From Mycolicibacterium moriokaense (lineage in GTDB: Bacteria; Actinomycetota; Actinomycetes; Mycobacteriales; Mycobacteriaceae), in contig NZ_QQBJ01000018.1 in the NCBI RefSeq assembly GCF_003347205.1, forward strand, positions 62,001-126,000: a DNA stretch of 64,000 nucleotides, written 5' to 3'. A model generated the notes under the pieces. That model ran no database searches, was not told the origin of the DNA, and saw nothing but the letters and a program-made list of their open reading frames with translations. Positions 32,916-44,286 of this stretch are shown piece after piece. The number at the start of each line of letters is the position of its first letter. Positions within the stretch are counted from its first letter, which is position 1. Both the position numbers and the translations under genes were made by a program.

Positions 32916-34053
32916 TTCAGCGGCTGACCGTGCATCGCGGTCTCTGCCCGAGCCGGCCCTGGCGTACTTCCCCAACGCCAGGTCCACGCGCTCGGACAGA
33001 GACCCCGGTGCAGGGTCACCAATCTCGGGAGGGCTCGCCATGGCCGCCACCCCTGACCACGGCCACGTCCCGGTGCTGCTCGACCGCTGCGTCGAATTGC
33101 TGACCCCGGCGCTGACACGGCGACATCCCGACGGTTCCGGCGCCGTCCTGGTGGACGCGACGCTGGGGGCGGGTGGACATGCCGAGCGGTTCCTCACCGA
33201 GTTGCCCGGGTTGCGGCTGATCGGGCTCGACCGCGACCCGAATGCGCTGTGGATCGCGGGTGAGCGCCTCGCCCCGTTCACCGAACGCGTTCTGCTCACC
33301 CGCACCAGGTTCGACGGGATCGAGCGCGCACTCGCCGGATCCGGTTACTGGGCAAGCGAATCCGGTCGACCGCAGATCGATGGAATCCTGTTCGACCTCG
33401 GGGTGTCATCGATGCAGCTGGACCGCACCGAGCGCGGGTTCTCCTACTCGGTGGATGCCCCGCTGGACATGCGGATGGATCCGGATGCGGACCTGACCGC
33501 CGCCGACGTCCTCAACACCTTCGACGAGAAGGCGCTCGCCCGCATCCTGCGGGAGTTCGGCGAGGAGCGATTCGCCGGGCGGATCGCCGCCAGGGTGGTG
33601 CGCAGGCGCGCACGTCGGCCCTTCGCCAACACCGGCGAACTCGTCGAGCTGTTGTACGAGGCCATCCCGGCGCCCGCTCGCCGCACCGGCGGACATCCGG
33701 CCAAACGCACATTCCAGGCTCTGCGCGTCGCCGTCAACGGCGAGTTGGACGCATTGCGTGCCGCGCTGCCCGCAGCGTTGGCGGCGTTGCGGCCAGGCGG
33801 TCGCATTGCGGTGATGTCCTATCAGTCGCTCGAGGACCGCATCGTCAAGAGCACCTTCGCGGCGGCGACGGCATCACGCACCCCGCAGGATCTGCCCGTC
33901 GAACTACCAGGGCACGGACCGGAATTCGTGAGCCTGACCCGCGGAGCCGAGCGTGCGGACCCGGCGGAGATCGAGCGCAATCCGCGAAGCGCATCCGTGC
34001 GTCTTCGGGCAATGGAAAAGGTTGGCGCAAGGCCAGAAGGGGAGGACTCATGA
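32890..34053 (+). CDS. rsmH: 16S rRNA (cytosine1402-N4)-methyltransferase
   Basis: SAM-dependent methylation of C1402 in 16S rRNA. Core motifs: [24 protein letters not shown] (SAM loop), [20 protein letters not shown] and [15 protein letters not shown]-like [15 protein letters not shown]. Start is debatable. The ATG at 32890, inside mraZ, gives 387 residues and keeps an N-terminal LAYFPNAR...SDRD segment I recall from other mycobacteria. The ATG at 33040 has a better GGGAGGG site and gives 337 residues. The stop overlaps the next gene as ATGA. Confidence 0.9.
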   Translation: MKLCATSFDSAADRASRSLPEPALAYFPNARSTRSDRDPGAGSPISGGLAMAATPDHGHVPVLLDRCVELLTPALTRRHPDGSGAVLVDATLGAGGHAERFLTELPGLRLIGLDRDPNALWIAGERLAPFTERVLLTRTRFDGIERALAGSGYWASESGRPQIDGILFDLGVSSMQLDRTERGFSYSVDAPLDMRMDPDADLTAADVLNTFDEKALARILREFGEERFAGRIAARVVRRRARRPFANTGELVELLYEAIPAPARRTGGHPAKRTFQALRVAVNGELDALRAALPAALAALRPGGRIAVMSYQSLEDRIVKSTFAAATASRTPQDLPVELPGHGPEFVSLTRGAERADPAEIERNPRSASVRLRAMEKVGARPEGEDS

Positions 34054-35180
34054 AGGCCAAGCGGCCCACCGCAGCGCGTGGCGCCGATGAGCGCAGGCGC
34101 ACCCCGCGGCAACCCGCCCGGGGGGCGCTACGTCCCTCGCCGGACGCGCCACCGCGGCGGGGCAGGCCGCGTGCGACCGATACCGCGCCGATCGCCCGGC
34201 CGCAGATCAAGCCGGTACGGCCGAAGAACACCAGCCAGGCCAAGGCTCGCGCGAAGGCGCGGAAAGCCAAGGCGCCCAAGGTTGTCCGGCCGCCGCTGAA
34301 GCAGCGCCTGCTGGTTCGGCTCTCCGAGATCGAGTTCAACCCGCGCCGGATGGTCGCGAGAGTGCCGTTCGTGGTGCTCGTGATCGGATCGCTGGGCCTC
34401 GGTCTCGGCGTCACGCTGTGGCTGTCCACCGACGCGGCCGAACGGTCCTACCAGCTGGGTAATGCCAGGCAGACGAATCAGGCACTGTCGCAACAGAAGG
34501 AAGCCCTGGAGCGCGACGTGCTGGAGGCCCAGGCCGCACCTGCGCTCGCCGAGTCCGCGCGCAAGCTCGGCATGATCCCGTCGCGCGACACCGCGCACCT
34601 GGTGCAGGATCCGGCGGGCAACTGGATCGTGGTCGGCACACCCAAACCGGCCGAGGGCGTTCCGCCGCCACCGTTGAACACGCCGCTGCCCGACGAGACA
34701 CCCGCGCCTGCCGCACCCCCGGCTGCGGCCCGGCCCGCACCGCCGCCGGTCGCCGACCCTCGTGAGATGGTGGTGCGGCTGCCCGAGCGGGCTACGACAC
34801 CGGGCCAGGCGCCCGCGCCGGGCGCGCCGGTTCCCACGACAGTGCCCGACAGCGCGCACGCCCCTCAAGGCCAGCCCCTGGCGCCGGGCCCCGTCGAACC
34901 GCAGCAGGGCACCCCGTTGGCCGCACCACTGCCGGGCCCGCCACCCGCAGCCGCACCGCTGCCGGGCCCACCGCCGGCCGCGCCCTTGGCAGGCCCACTG
35001 CCGGGTCCACCGCCGGCCGCAACCGCACCGTTGCCGGGTCCGCCGCCGGCCGCACCGCCGCAGGCGGCAGCGGCGCCTGAACCAGCACCAGCACCCGTGC
35101 CCGCGGAGCAGTTCAGTCCGGTGACAGGTGACACCGCAGCGCCTCTTGCCCGCGTCAACGTCCCCGGCCCCCCGGCGTGA
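34050..35180 (+). CDS. ftsL: FtsL-like division protein with long proline-rich tail (Rv2164c-like)
   Basis: 376-residue bitopic membrane protein in the ftsL position between rsmH and pbpB. Residues 1-103 are highly basic and cytoplasmic, ~104-126 form the single helix, ~130-170 a short coiled coil ([20 protein letters not shown]) as in FtsL/DivIC proteins, and the last ~190 residues are a Pro/Ala tail with repeated LPGPPPAA units. The mycobacterial homologue has been proposed as FtsL, which scaffolds FtsQ and FtsW/PBP. ATGA overlap with rsmH, GTGA overlap with pbpB. The repeated tail may vary in length between strains. Confidence 0.82.
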   Translation: MKAKRPTAARGADERRRTPRQPARGALRPSPDAPPRRGRPRATDTAPIARPQIKPVRPKNTSQAKARAKARKAKAPKVVRPPLKQRLLVRLSEIEFNPRRMVARVPFVVLVIGSLGLGLGVTLWLSTDAAERSYQLGNARQTNQALSQQKEALERDVLEAQAAPALAESARKLGMIPSRDTAHLVQDPAGNWIVVGTPKPAEGVPPPPLNTPLPDETPAPAAPPAAARPAPPPVADPREMVVRLPERATTPGQAPAPGAPVPTTVPDSAHAPQGQPLAPGPVEPQQGTPLAAPLPGPPPAAAPLPGPPPAAPLAGPLPGPPPAATAPLPGPPPAAPPQAAAAPEPAPAPVPAEQFSPVTGDTAAPLARVNVPGPPA

Positions 35181-37075
35181 GCCGCGACGCCGGCCAGCGC
35201 GGCCGCAACACCTCCCAGGGCCGGCCGGCGAAGGCCCGTCGCACCCGCCCGCCGGTGACCGACACCGGTTTGCGCAGCGCCTCTTTCGTGTTCCGGCATC
35301 GGGCAGGCAACGCCGTCATCTTCCTGGTGCTCATGGTGGCGGCGGCGCAGTTGTTCAACCTCCAGGTGCCGCGCGCGGCGGGATTGCGTGCCGAGGCCGC
35401 GGGTCAGCTCAAGGTCACCGATGTCGACAAGGCGTTGCGGGGCAGCATCATCGACCGAAACAACGACAAACTGGCATTCACCATCGAAGCGCGCGCGCTG
35501 ACCTTCCAGCCGGTCAAGATCCGCAAACAACTGGCCGATGCCCGGGCCGCATCGTCGGATGCCCCCGACCCGGACGCCAGGCTGCGGGCCATCGCCGCCG
35601 AGGTGGCCGCGCGGCTGAACAACAAGCCCGACGCCAGGACCGTGCTCAAGAAGCTGAAGAGCAACGAGTCGTTCGTCTACCTGGCCCGCGCCGTGGATCC
35701 CGCCATCGCGGAGGCGATCTCGAAGAAGTTCCCCGAGGTCGGCTCCGAACGACAGGACCTGCGCCAGTATCCCGGCGGCTCGCTGGCGGCCAACGTGGTC
35801 GGTGGCATCGACTGGGACGGCCACGGATTGCTCGGCCTCGAGGACTCGATGGACGCCACGCTGGCGGGCACCGACGGGTCGGTCACCTACGACCGCGGTT
35901 CCGACGGCGTGGTGATCCCCGGCAGTTACCGCAACCGGCACACCGCCGTCAACGGCTCCACCGTGCAGTTGACCCTCGACGACGACATCCAGTTCTACGT
36001 CCAACAGCAGGTTCAGCAGGCCAAGAACGCCTCGGGCGCGGCCAACCTGTCAGCGGTGGTGCTGGACGCCAAAACCGGTGAGGTGCTGGCGATGTCGAAC
36101 GACAACACGTTCGACCCGAGCCAGGACATCGGTCGGCAGGACGACCGGCAACTGGGAAATCTCCCTGTGTCGTCGCCGTTCGAGCCCGGGTCGGTGAACA
36201 AGGTCGTCACCGCCGCGTCGGTGATCGAGTTCGGCCTGTCCAACCCCGACGAGGTGCTCCAGGTCCCCGGCTCCATCGACATGGGTGGTGTCACCGTGAA
36301 CGACGCGTGGCAGCACGGCGTGACCCCGTACACGACCACCGGGATATTCGGTAAGTCCTCCAACGTCGGCACGCTGATGCTCGCGCAGCGGATCGGCCCC
36401 GAGCGCTACGCCGAGATGCTCAAGAAGTTCGGTCTGGGCCAACGCACCGACGTCGGGTTGCCCGGCGAGAGTGAGGGTCTGGTACCGCCCATCGATCAGT
36501 GGTCGGGCAGCACGTTCTCCAACCTGCCGATCGGGCAGGGCCTTTCGATGACGCTGCTGCAGATGACCGGCATGTACCAGGCGATCGCCAACGACGGGGT
36601 GCGGGTACCGCCGCGCATCGTGAAGGCCACCATCGCCCCGGACGGCACCCGCACCGAAGAACCCCGTCCCGACGGTGTTCGGGTGGTTTCCGCGCAGACC
36701 GCCCAGACCGTGCGCAACATGCTTCGCGCGGTGCTGCAGCGCGATCCGATGGGAACGCAGCAGGGCACCGGGTCGACGGGAGCCGTCGAGGGCTATCAGC
36801 TCTCCGGGAAGACCGGTACCGCCCAGCAGATCAACCCGGCCTGCGGCTGCTACTACAGCGACGTCTACTGGATCACCTTCGCGGGCATGGTCACCACCGA
36901 CAACCCGCGCTACGTCATCGGCATCATGGCCGACAACCCGCACCGCACCGCGGACGGGCAGCCGGGCACCACGATGGCCCCGCTGTTCCACAACATCGCG
37001 AGCTGGCTGCTGCAGCGGGAGAACATCCCGCTGTCGCCGGACCCCGGTCCACCGCTGACGCTGCAAGCCACCTGA
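35177..37075 (+). CDS. pbpB: Septal class B penicillin-binding protein (transpeptidase)
   Basis: PBP3/FtsI-type transpeptidase that crosslinks septal peptidoglycan with FtsW. 632 residues from a GTG at 35177 in GTGA overlap with the preceding stop. N-terminal helix near residues 45-62, a dimerisation/pedestal domain, then the transpeptidase domain with Ser339-x-x-Lys342 (GSVNK), Ser394-Ser-Asn396 and Lys545-Thr-Gly (GKTGTAQQ). A cysteine pair in ACGCYYSD near the C-terminus is notable. The stop is followed by a 42-base gap before murE. Confidence 0.96.
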   Translation: MSRDAGQRGRNTSQGRPAKARRTRPPVTDTGLRSASFVFRHRAGNAVIFLVLMVAAAQLFNLQVPRAAGLRAEAAGQLKVTDVDKALRGSIIDRNNDKLAFTIEARALTFQPVKIRKQLADARAASSDAPDPDARLRAIAAEVAARLNNKPDARTVLKKLKSNESFVYLARAVDPAIAEAISKKFPEVGSERQDLRQYPGGSLAANVVGGIDWDGHGLLGLEDSMDATLAGTDGSVTYDRGSDGVVIPGSYRNRHTAVNGSTVQLTLDDDIQFYVQQQVQQAKNASGAANLSAVVLDAKTGEVLAMSNDNTFDPSQDIGRQDDRQLGNLPVSSPFEPGSVNKVVTAASVIEFGLSNPDEVLQVPGSIDMGGVTVNDAWQHGVTPYTTTGIFGKSSNVGTLMLAQRIGPERYAEMLKKFGLGQRTDVGLPGESEGLVPPIDQWSGSTFSNLPIGQGLSMTLLQMTGMYQAIANDGVRVPPRIVKATIAPDGTRTEEPRPDGVRVVSAQTAQTVRNMLRAVLQRDPMGTQQGTGSTGAVEGYQLSGKTGTAQQINPACGCYYSDVYWITFAGMVTTDNPRYVIGIMADNPHRTADGQPGTTMAPLFHNIASWLLQRENIPLSPDPGPPLTLQAT

Positions 37076-37117
37076 GCGCGGGGCCGCCCGCAGGGCGGCC
37101 GGTACTGTGTCATCGCC

Positions 37118-38638
37118 ATGAAACTGCGCCCCAGCCATCCCGCCGGTCATCCGCTCGGGCCGTTGGCCGACCTCACAGGTGCGGTGGTTTCACCCGCGGG
37201 TGACGGGGCCGAGGCCGTCGTCACCGGCGTGACCCTGCGCAGCCAGGACGTCCAGCCGGGAGATCTGTTCGCGGCGCTGCCCGGCGCGTCGGCGCATGGC
37301 GCCCGGTTCGCCGCCGACGCCGTCGAGCGCGGCGCGGTCGCCGTGCTCACCGACCCCGACGGGGTGGTCCTGATGGGCGCCGATCTCGCGGTGCCGGTGC
37401 TGGTCCGGCCCGACCCGCGGTCGGTGCTCGGCGCGCTGGCGGCGACGGTGTACGGCAACCCGTCGCGCCACCTTCGGGTGATCGGGGTGACTGGCACGTC
37501 GGGAAAGACCACCACCACATATCTGGTCGAAGCCGGACTGCGGGCGGCCGATCGGGTCGCCGGTCTGATCGGCACCGTCGGCATCCGCATCGCCGGTGAG
37601 GATCTGCCCAGCACACTGACCACACCCGAGGCCCCCGACCTTCAGGCGCTGCTGGCGCTGATGGCCGAACGCGACGTCGACACCGTGGTGATGGAGGTGT
37701 CCAGCCATGCGTTGCGCCTCGGGCGCGTCGACGGCGTCGAGTTCGCGGTCGGCGGCTTCACCAACCTGTCGCGCGACCACCTCGACTTCCACCCGACGAT
37801 GCAGGACTACTTCGACACCAAGGCGCAATTGTTCGCGCCCGGTTCCCCAACCGCGGCAGCCGTTTCGGTGATCTGCATCGACGACGAGGCGGGGCGGGCG
37901 ATGGCCGAGCTGGCGCCGGAGCCGGTGACGGTCAGCACGACCGGGCCCGCCGATTGGTGCGTCGAGGGCATGGCCACGGTCGAGCGGGGTGCGCAGGAGT
38001 TCGTCGCCGTCGATCCCGCCGGGGTCCATCACGGGCTGCGCATCGGACTGCCCGGCCGGTACAACGTCGCGAACTGTCTGCTGGCGGCGGCGCTGCTGGA
38101 CGCCGTCGGCGTCTCGCCCGAGCAGGCCGCGCCGGGGTTGCGGGACGCGCGGGTGCCGGGCCGGCTCGAGCCCGTCGACCGCGGCCAGGACTTCCTGGCG
38201 CTCGTCGACTACGCCCACAAACCGGGGGCCCTGCGCGCGGTGCTCGAGACGCTGCGCGAGCAGGCGGCCGGCCGTGTCGCGGTGGTGTTCGGCGCAGGCG
38301 GCAACCGCGACCCCGGCAAACGCGAACCGATGGGCCAGGTCGCCGCGGAGTTGGCCGACCTCGTGGTGGTGACCGACGACAACCCGCGCGACGAGGACCC
38401 GGCCCTGATTCGGACCTCGATCGTGACGGGCGCGGGGAACGGTCCCGGGCAGGTCGTCGAGATCGGGGACCGGCGCGAGGCCATCGACCACGCCGTGGCG
38501 TGGGCCCGCGCCGGCGACGTCGTGTTGGTGGCCGGCAAGGGCCACGAGCCCGGCCAGACCAGCCACGGGCAGACGCGGCCGTTCGACGACCGCGACGAGC
38601 TGGCCCGGTCCCTCGAGGCGCTGGGTTCGCGGACATGA
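37118..38638 (+). CDS. murE: UDP-MurNAc-L-Ala-D-Glu:meso-diaminopimelate ligase
   Basis: Cytoplasmic Mur ligase adding meso-DAP. 506 residues; ATP loop [19 protein letters not shown], the carbamylated-lysine region FDTKAQLF, and the DAP-selecting DNPRDEDP motif (DNPR) that distinguishes DAP from lysine enzymes. ATG at 37118 has no strong Shine-Dalgarno but lies in the expected place. The stop forms an ATGA overlap with murF. M. tuberculosis MurE is slightly longer (about 535) because of an N-terminal extension not seen here. Confidence 0.96.
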   Translation: MKLRPSHPAGHPLGPLADLTGAVVSPAGDGAEAVVTGVTLRSQDVQPGDLFAALPGASAHGARFAADAVERGAVAVLTDPDGVVLMGADLAVPVLVRPDPRSVLGALAATVYGNPSRHLRVIGVTGTSGKTTTTYLVEAGLRAADRVAGLIGTVGIRIAGEDLPSTLTTPEAPDLQALLALMAERDVDTVVMEVSSHALRLGRVDGVEFAVGGFTNLSRDHLDFHPTMQDYFDTKAQLFAPGSPTAAAVSVICIDDEAGRAMAELAPEPVTVSTTGPADWCVEGMATVERGAQEFVAVDPAGVHHGLRIGLPGRYNVANCLLAAALLDAVGVSPEQAAPGLRDARVPGRLEPVDRGQDFLALVDYAHKPGALRAVLETLREQAAGRVAVVFGAGGNRDPGKREPMGQVAAELADLVVVTDDNPRDEDPALIRTSIVTGAGNGPGQVVEIGDRREAIDHAVAWARAGDVVLVAGKGHEPGQTSHGQTRPFDDRDELARSLEALGSRT

Positions 38639-40116
38639 TCGACCTGACGCTGGCCCAGATCGCCGACATCGTGGGCGGTGAGCTCGCCGACATCTCGGCT
38701 GCCGACGCCGCCGCGACGCGGGTGACCGGGTCGGTCGAGTTCGACTCGCGTGCGGTGACCGCCGGCGGATTGTTCCTCGCGCTGCCCGGCGCGCGGTCGG
38801 ATGGTCACGACTTCGCGACCGCCGCGGTGCAGGCCGGCGCCGCCGCGGTGCTGGCCGCCAGACCGGTCGGGGTGCCCGCGATCGTGGTCAGGCCGCGCGC
38901 GGACTTCGCGACCGACGCCGCCGCCGGCGTGCTGGAACACGACACCGACGGTTCGGGTGCGGCGGTGCTCGCCGCGCTGGCCCGGCTGGCCGCCGCCGTG
39001 GCCGCCGAACTGGTGGCGGGCGGGTTGACGATCGTCGGCATCACGGGCTCGTCGGGCAAGACCTCGACCAAGGACCTCGTCGCCGCCGTGCTCGCGCCGC
39101 TGGGCGAGGTGGTGGCACCGCCGGGCTCGTTCAACAACGAGCTGGGCACCCCGTGGACCGTGCTGCGGGCGGGGCAGGACACCGACTACCTGGTGCTGGA
39201 GATGTCGGCGCGGCACCCGGGGAATATCGCGGCTCTGGCCTCGATCGCACCGCCGTCGATCGCGGTAGTGCTCAACGTCGGAACCGCGCACCTCGGCGAG
39301 TTCGGCTCGCGCGAAGCCATTGCGCGCACCAAAGCCGAACTGCCGCAAGCGGTGCCATCATCGGGTGTGGTGGTCCTCAATGCCGATGACGACGCCGTCG
39401 CCGCGATGGCCGAGCAGACCGCCGCCCGCGTGGTGCGGGTCTCAAGGTCACCGGGCGCCGACATCTGGTCGGGGCCGGTGACGCTCGACGACCTGGCCCG
39501 GCCACGCTTCACGATGCACGCCGACGGCGGCGAGACGGACGTGTCGCTGGCCGTGCACGGCGATCATCAGGTGTCCAACGCGCTGTGCGCGGCCGCGGTG
39601 GCGCTGGAGTGCGGAGCCACCGGCGCGCAGGTGGCCGCCGCGCTCGCCGGCGCGGGTCCGGTGTCGCAGCACCGCATGCACGTCACCACCCGCGACGACG
39701 GGGTCACCGTCATCGACGACGCGTACAACGCCAACCCGGATTCGATGTTGGCCGGGCTGAAATCGCTGGCCTGGATGGCCCGCCAGGGTGTGGAGAGCCG
39801 GCGAAGTTGGGCGGTGCTCGGCGAGATGGCCGAACTCGGCGACGACGCGATATCGGAGCACGATCGCATCGGCAGGCTCGCGGTGCGATTAGATGTCTCT
39901 CGACTGATCGTCGTGGGAACCGGGAGAGCTATGAGCGCCATGCATCACGGGGCGGTCATGGAGGGTTCATGGGGAGGAGAGGCCACCATGGTCGCCGACG
40001 CTGACGCCGCGCTGGACCTGTTGCGAGCCGAACTGCGCGGGGGAGACGTGGTGCTGGTCAAGGCGTCGAACGCGGCGGGGCTGGGCAAGCTGGCCGAGGC
40101 GTTGAGCGCCTCATGA
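38635..40116 (+). CDS. murF: UDP-MurNAc-tripeptide:D-Ala-D-Ala ligase
   Basis: 493 residues, ATG at 38635 in ATGA overlap with murE. Adds D-Ala-D-Ala to UDP-MurNAc-tripeptide, completing the pentapeptide precursor. ATP loop [29 protein letters not shown], the [12 protein letters not shown] block and YNANPDSM near the C-terminus identify MurF. Its own stop overlaps the ATG of a 22-codon ORF rather than mraY directly. Confidence 0.96.
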   Translation: MIDLTLAQIADIVGGELADISAADAAATRVTGSVEFDSRAVTAGGLFLALPGARSDGHDFATAAVQAGAAAVLAARPVGVPAIVVRPRADFATDAAAGVLEHDTDGSGAAVLAALARLAAAVAAELVAGGLTIVGITGSSGKTSTKDLVAAVLAPLGEVVAPPGSFNNELGTPWTVLRAGQDTDYLVLEMSARHPGNIAALASIAPPSIAVVLNVGTAHLGEFGSREAIARTKAELPQAVPSSGVVVLNADDDAVAAMAEQTAARVVRVSRSPGADIWSGPVTLDDLARPRFTMHADGGETDVSLAVHGDHQVSNALCAAAVALECGATGAQVAAALAGAGPVSQHRMHVTTRDDGVTVIDDAYNANPDSMLAGLKSLAWMARQGVESRRSWAVLGEMAELGDDAISEHDRIGRLAVRLDVSRLIVVGTGRAMSAMHHGAVMEGSWGGEATMVADADAALDLLRAELRGGDVVLVKASNAAGLGKLAEALSAS

Positions 40117-40181
40117 GCGACGCTTGCGAGCGAATCATCGGCACTGAATACGGCGATCTCGCTTGCGAGGTGGCCGCATGA
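40113..40181 (+). CDS. Putative 22-residue coupling ORF between murF and mraY
   Basis: ATG at 40113 overlaps the murF stop as ATGA, and its TGA at 40179-40181 overlaps the mraY ATG as ATGA. The product would be 22 residues, beginning [15 protein letters not shown] and ending LACEVAA. The mraY Shine-Dalgarno (GAGGTGG) lies inside it. The DNA contains two copies of GCTTGCGAG (40122-40130 and 40161-40169), so the insert could derive from a small repeat. The double overlap would preserve translational coupling along the Mur row. No protein family is recognised; it may be a coupling leader without a protein function. Confidence 0.45.
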   Translation: MSDACERIIGTEYGDLACEVAA

Positions 40182-41257
40182 GGCAGATCCTCATCGCCGT
40201 CGGCATCGCGCTGGCGGTTTCGATTCTGTTGACCCCCGCCCTGATTCAGCTCTTCACCCGCCAGGGCTTCGGTCACGAGATCCGCGAGGACGGTCCGCCC
40301 AGCCACCACAAGAAACGCGGCACCCCCTCGATGGGCGGGGTGGCGATCCTGGCGGGCATCTGGGCCGGCTACTTCGGCACCCACCTGGTGGGGATGGCGT
40401 TCGACGGCGACGGGCCGACCGCGTCCGGGCTGTTGGCGCTCGGGCTGGCGACGGCGCTGGGCGTCGTGGGGTTCGTCGACGACCTGATCAAGATCCGCCG
40501 CGCCCGCAACCTCGGCCTGAACAAGACCGCCAAGACCGTCGGCATGCTGCTGGCCGCGGTGATCTTCGGCGCGCTGGCGCTGCGGTTCCGCAACGCCGAC
40601 GGGCTGACCCCCGGTAGCGCCGAACTGTCCTACGTGCGGGAGATCGCCACGGTCACGTTGGCGCCCGCCGTCTTCGTGCTGTTCTGTGTGCTTATCGTCT
40701 ACGCCTGGTCGAACGCGGTGAACTTCACCGACGGCCTCGACGGCCTGGCCGCAGGCGCGATGGCGATGGTCTGCGCCGCCTACGTGATCATCACGTTCTG
40801 GCAGTTCCGCAATGCGTGTGCGACCGCTCCGGGGGTCGGTTGCTACAACGTGCGCGACCCGCTGGACCTCGCGCTGATCGCCGCTGCGACGGCGGGCGCC
40901 TGCATCGGCTTCCTCTGGTGGAACGCCGCACCCGCCAAGATCTTCATGGGTGACACCGGCTCGCTCGCATTGGGCGGCGTCATCGCGGGGCTGTCGGTGC
41001 TCAGCCGCACCGAGATGCTGGCGGTGGTGCTCGGGGCGCTGTTCGTCGCCGAGGTGACGTCGGTGGTGGTGCAGATCCTCGCGTTCCGCACCACTGGGCG
41101 GCGGGTGTTCCGGATGGCGCCCTTCCACCACCACTTCGAACTCGTCGGGTGGGCCGAGACCACGGTGATCATCCGCTTCTGGTTGTTGACGGCCATCGCA
41201 TGCGGCCTCGGCGTCGCGCTGTTCTACAGCGAGTGGCTCACCACTGTCGGGGCCTGA
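40178..41257 (+). CDS. mraY: Phospho-MurNAc-pentapeptide translocase (lipid I synthase)
   Basis: Polytopic membrane enzyme that transfers phospho-MurNAc-pentapeptide to decaprenyl phosphate. ATG at 40178 ([15 protein letters not shown]) gives 359 residues, the length I recall for M. tuberculosis; an in-frame TTG at 40163 is less likely. Ten helices; catalytic landmarks are [17 protein letters not shown] (the Asp-Asp pair), [22 protein letters not shown] and the HHHFE loop near the C-terminus. murD follows with a 1-base gap. Confidence 0.97.
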   Translation: MRQILIAVGIALAVSILLTPALIQLFTRQGFGHEIREDGPPSHHKKRGTPSMGGVAILAGIWAGYFGTHLVGMAFDGDGPTASGLLALGLATALGVVGFVDDLIKIRRARNLGLNKTAKTVGMLLAAVIFGALALRFRNADGLTPGSAELSYVREIATVTLAPAVFVLFCVLIVYAWSNAVNFTDGLDGLAAGAMAMVCAAYVIITFWQFRNACATAPGVGCYNVRDPLDLALIAAATAGACIGFLWWNAAPAKIFMGDTGSLALGGVIAGLSVLSRTEMLAVVLGALFVAEVTSVVVQILAFRTTGRRVFRMAPFHHHFELVGWAETTVIIRFWLLTAIACGLGVALFYSEWLTTVGA

Positions 41258-41258
41258 G

Positions 41259-42692
41259 GTGACCCGGCAGGCCGTCGAACCGCTGACCCCCGGTAGCCGC
41301 GTGCTGGTGACCGGCGCGGGCATCACGGGCCGCTCGGTGAGTGCCGCGCTGGAACAGACCGGGGTGCGGTTGACGATCTGCGACGACGACCCGCTGGCCC
41401 TGCAGCGCCTCGTCACGCCGGCCTCGGTCGTGACCACCGCGGAGGCCGTCGCGAGCATCGCCGACTACGCCCTGGTGGTGACGAGCCCCGGATTCTCGCC
41501 CACCGCAGCGGTTTTGGCGGCCGCGGCCGCCGCGGGCGTGCCGATCTGGGGCGATGTGGAACTCGCCTGGCGGCTGGATCAGGCTGGCTGGTACGGCACG
41601 CCGAAGCGCTGGCTGGTGGTGACCGGCACCAACGGCAAGACCACCACCACGTCGATGCTGCACGCCATGCTGATCGCCGCGGGAAGGCCTGCCGTGCTGT
41701 GCGGCAACATCGGAAGCCCGGTGATCGACATGCTTGCCGAGCCCGCCGAGTTGCTCGCGGTCGAGTTGTCCAGCTTCCAGCTGCACTGGGCGCCGTCGCT
41801 GCGACCGGATGCGGGCGCGGTGCTCAACGTCGCCGAGGACCATCTGGACTGGCACGGCTCGATGGCGGCCTACGCGGCCGACAAGGCGCGCGCGCTGGAC
41901 GGCCGGGTCGCGGTGGTCGGGCTCGACGACCCCATCGCGGCCGGGCTACTGGAGAACGCCGCCGCGTCGGTCCGCGTCGGCTTCCGACTCGGCGAGCCGG
42001 GCCCGGGGGAGTTGGGCGTGCGCGGTGGTGTCCTGGTCGACAGGGCCTTCGCCGACGGCCTCGTCCTGGCCGACGCGGCGGCGATCACCGTGCCCGGGCC
42101 GGTCGGGGTGCTCAACGCGTTGGCCGCGGCCGCGTTGGCGCGCGCAGTCGACGTGCCCGCCGCCGCGATCGCCGATGCGCTGGCGGCATTTCACCTGGGC
42201 CCGCATCGTGCCCAGGTGGTCGCCGAAATCGACGGCGTGACCTACGTCGACGACTCCAAGGCCACCAACCCGCATGCCGCCCACGCGTCGATCGCCGCCT
42301 ATCCGCGGGTGGTCTGGATCGCGGGCGGGCTGCTCAAGGGCGCATCGGTCGACGAGCTGGTGTCCGAGGTCGCCGATCGCCTGGTCGGGGCCGTGCTGAT
42401 CGGCCGGGACCGGGCCTTGGTGGCCAATGCGTTATCGCGACACGCCCCGGATGTCCCCGTTGTCGAGGTTGTGACGGGGGAGGATTCTGGGGTGCCTGAT
42501 ACGAATGAGTCAGATGTTAATTCTGTGACTCGTGTGGTCGAGTTGATGACCGACGTCGTTGCCGCCGCCCGTCGCATGGCCCAGCCGGGCGACACTGTGC
42601 TGCTGGCACCCGCAGGCGCATCCTTCGACCAGTTCAGCGGCTATGCGGAGCGCGGGGATGCGTTCGCGGCCGCCGTCCGCACCACCCGCTGA
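41259..42692 (+). CDS. murD: UDP-MurNAc-L-alanine:D-glutamate ligase
   Basis: 477 residues from GTG at 41259. Adds D-Glu to UDP-MurNAc-L-Ala. N-terminal Rossmann-like domain ([13 protein letters not shown]), ATP loop [32 protein letters not shown] and the C-terminal [10 protein letters not shown] motif are all present. A segment of about 20 residues ([16 protein letters not shown], bases ~42,480-42,530) is encoded by DNA with clearly lower GC than the rest and looks like a loop insertion before the last helix. ftsW starts 5 bases after the stop. Confidence 0.96.
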   Translation: MTRQAVEPLTPGSRVLVTGAGITGRSVSAALEQTGVRLTICDDDPLALQRLVTPASVVTTAEAVASIADYALVVTSPGFSPTAAVLAAAAAAGVPIWGDVELAWRLDQAGWYGTPKRWLVVTGTNGKTTTTSMLHAMLIAAGRPAVLCGNIGSPVIDMLAEPAELLAVELSSFQLHWAPSLRPDAGAVLNVAEDHLDWHGSMAAYAADKARALDGRVAVVGLDDPIAAGLLENAAASVRVGFRLGEPGPGELGVRGGVLVDRAFADGLVLADAAAITVPGPVGVLNALAAAALARAVDVPAAAIADALAAFHLGPHRAQVVAEIDGVTYVDDSKATNPHAAHASIAAYPRVVWIAGGLLKGASVDELVSEVADRLVGAVLIGRDRALVANALSRHAPDVPVVEVVTGEDSGVPDTNESDVNSVTRVVELMTDVVAAARRMAQPGDTVLLAPAGASFDQFSGYAERGDAFAAAVRTTR

Positions 42693-42696
42693 GCCA

Positions 42697-44286
42697 ATGA
42701 GCGCCATCCTCGACCGGCTGCGGCTCCGCCGGACCGGCACCGCTGACGCCACCCCGGTCGAAACGGCCACCACCCGCGCGCCGCGCACCCGCTTCGGCGC
42801 CTGGCTGGGCCGGCCGATGACGTCGTTTCACCTGATCATCGCCGTCGCCGCGCTGCTGACGTCGATGGGCCTGATCATGGTGCTGTCGGCGTCGGGAGTG
42901 CACTCCTACGACGAGGACGGCTCGCCCTGGGTGATCTTCGGCAAACAGCTGATCTGGACGTTGATCGGCCTGTTCGCGTTCTACGCGGCGATGCGCATGC
43001 GCGTGCAGACCATGCGCAGCCTCGCGTTCAGCGGCTTCGCGGTCACCATCGTGATGCTGGTCCTGGTTCTCATCCCGGGAATCGGTAAGGAGGCCAACGG
43101 TTCCCGCGGCTGGTTCGTCGTCGCAGGGTTCTCCATGCAGCCGTCAGAGCTGGCCAAGATCGCGTTCGCGATCTGGGGCGCGCACCTGCTTGCGGCCCGC
43201 CGGATGGAGCGGGCGTCGCTGCGCGAGATGCTCATCCCGCTGGTGCCCGCCGCGGTGATCGCGCTGGCGCTCATCGTCGCCCAGCCCGACCTCGGGCAGA
43301 CGGTGTCGCTCGGCATCATCCTGCTGGCACTGCTCTGGTATGCCGGGCTTCCGCTGCGGGTGTTCCTGTCCTCGATGTTCGCGGTGGTGGTCTCGGCGGC
43401 GATCCTGGCCGTGTCCGAGGGCTACCGGTCCGACCGCGTGATGTCGTGGCTGAACCCGGGCGCCGACACACAAGGCTCCGGCTACCAGGCGAAACAGGCC
43501 CGGTTCGCGCTGGCCAACGGCGGTGTCTTCGGCGACGGCCTCGGCCAGGGCACCGCGAAGTGGAACTACCTGCCCAACGCGCACAATGACTTCATCTTCG
43601 CGATCATCGGCGAGGAACTGGGCTTCATCGGCGCCGCCGGCCTGCTGTGCCTCTTCGGCCTGTTCGCCTACACCGGCATGCGGATCGCGCGGCGGTCGGC
43701 CGACCCGTTCCTACGGCTGCTCACCGCGACCGCCACCATGTGGGTGCTGGGGCAGGCGTTCATCAACGTCGGCTACGTCATCGGGCTTCTCCCGGTCACC
43801 GGTCTTCAGCTGCCGCTCATCTCTGCGGGCGGAACATCAACGGCGACAACCCTTCTGATCATCGGAGTGATCGCGAACGCGGCCAGACACGAGCCGGAGG
43901 CGGTGGCGGCGCTGCGGGCAGGGCGCGACGACACGGTGAACCGGCTGCTGCGGTTGCCCCCGCCGGAGCCCTATTCGCCGACCCGCACCGAGGCGCTGCG
44001 TGACAGGCTGCGCTCCCGCGATTCGAAACCACAGCCCAAGCAGCAGCGCACACCGAAGAAGCCCAACAAGCGCAAACCCCATACGGCTGATCGGCCGGTG
44101 CGACCCTCGGTGCATCATGGAGGCGGCCAGCGCGCGCCCCGCGCAAGCGGGGAGCGGAAAAACTCCCGCGTGAGCAAGGATGCAAAGAACTCCCGCGCTC
44201 GCGAGGAGCGGATCATGCGGAGCGCGGCTGGACAACGCCACCAGGGCCGACGGGCTCGCACACTGGAAGGTCAACGTCACGGGTGA
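42697..44286 (+). CDS. ftsW: Septal peptidoglycan polymerase FtsW (SEDS)
   Basis: 529-residue SEDS-family glycosyltransferase that polymerises lipid II with PbpB. ATG at 42697. Ten membrane helices occupy residues ~45-410; landmarks include SRGW in the large outer loop, PSELAK, QPDLGQT and [13 protein letters not shown]. The cytoplasmic tail (residues ~425-529) is long, Lys/Arg-rich and characteristic of mycobacterial FtsW, where it is reported to contact FtsZ. The tail DNA contains a hairpin and a repeated AACTCCCGCG (44161-44170, 44188-44197). GTGA overlap with murG. Confidence 0.95.
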   Translation: MSAILDRLRLRRTGTADATPVETATTRAPRTRFGAWLGRPMTSFHLIIAVAALLTSMGLIMVLSASGVHSYDEDGSPWVIFGKQLIWTLIGLFAFYAAMRMRVQTMRSLAFSGFAVTIVMLVLVLIPGIGKEANGSRGWFVVAGFSMQPSELAKIAFAIWGAHLLAARRMERASLREMLIPLVPAAVIALALIVAQPDLGQTVSLGIILLALLWYAGLPLRVFLSSMFAVVVSAAILAVSEGYRSDRVMSWLNPGADTQGSGYQAKQARFALANGGVFGDGLGQGTAKWNYLPNAHNDFIFAIIGEELGFIGAAGLLCLFGLFAYTGMRIARRSADPFLRLLTATATMWVLGQAFINVGYVIGLLPVTGLQLPLISAGGTSTATTLLIIGVIANAARHEPEAVAALRAGRDDTVNRLLRLPPPEPYSPTRTEALRDRLRSRDSKPQPKQQRTPKKPNKRKPHTADRPVRPSVHHGGGQRAPRASGERKNSRVSKDAKNSRAREERIMRSAAGQRHQGRRARTLEGQRHG

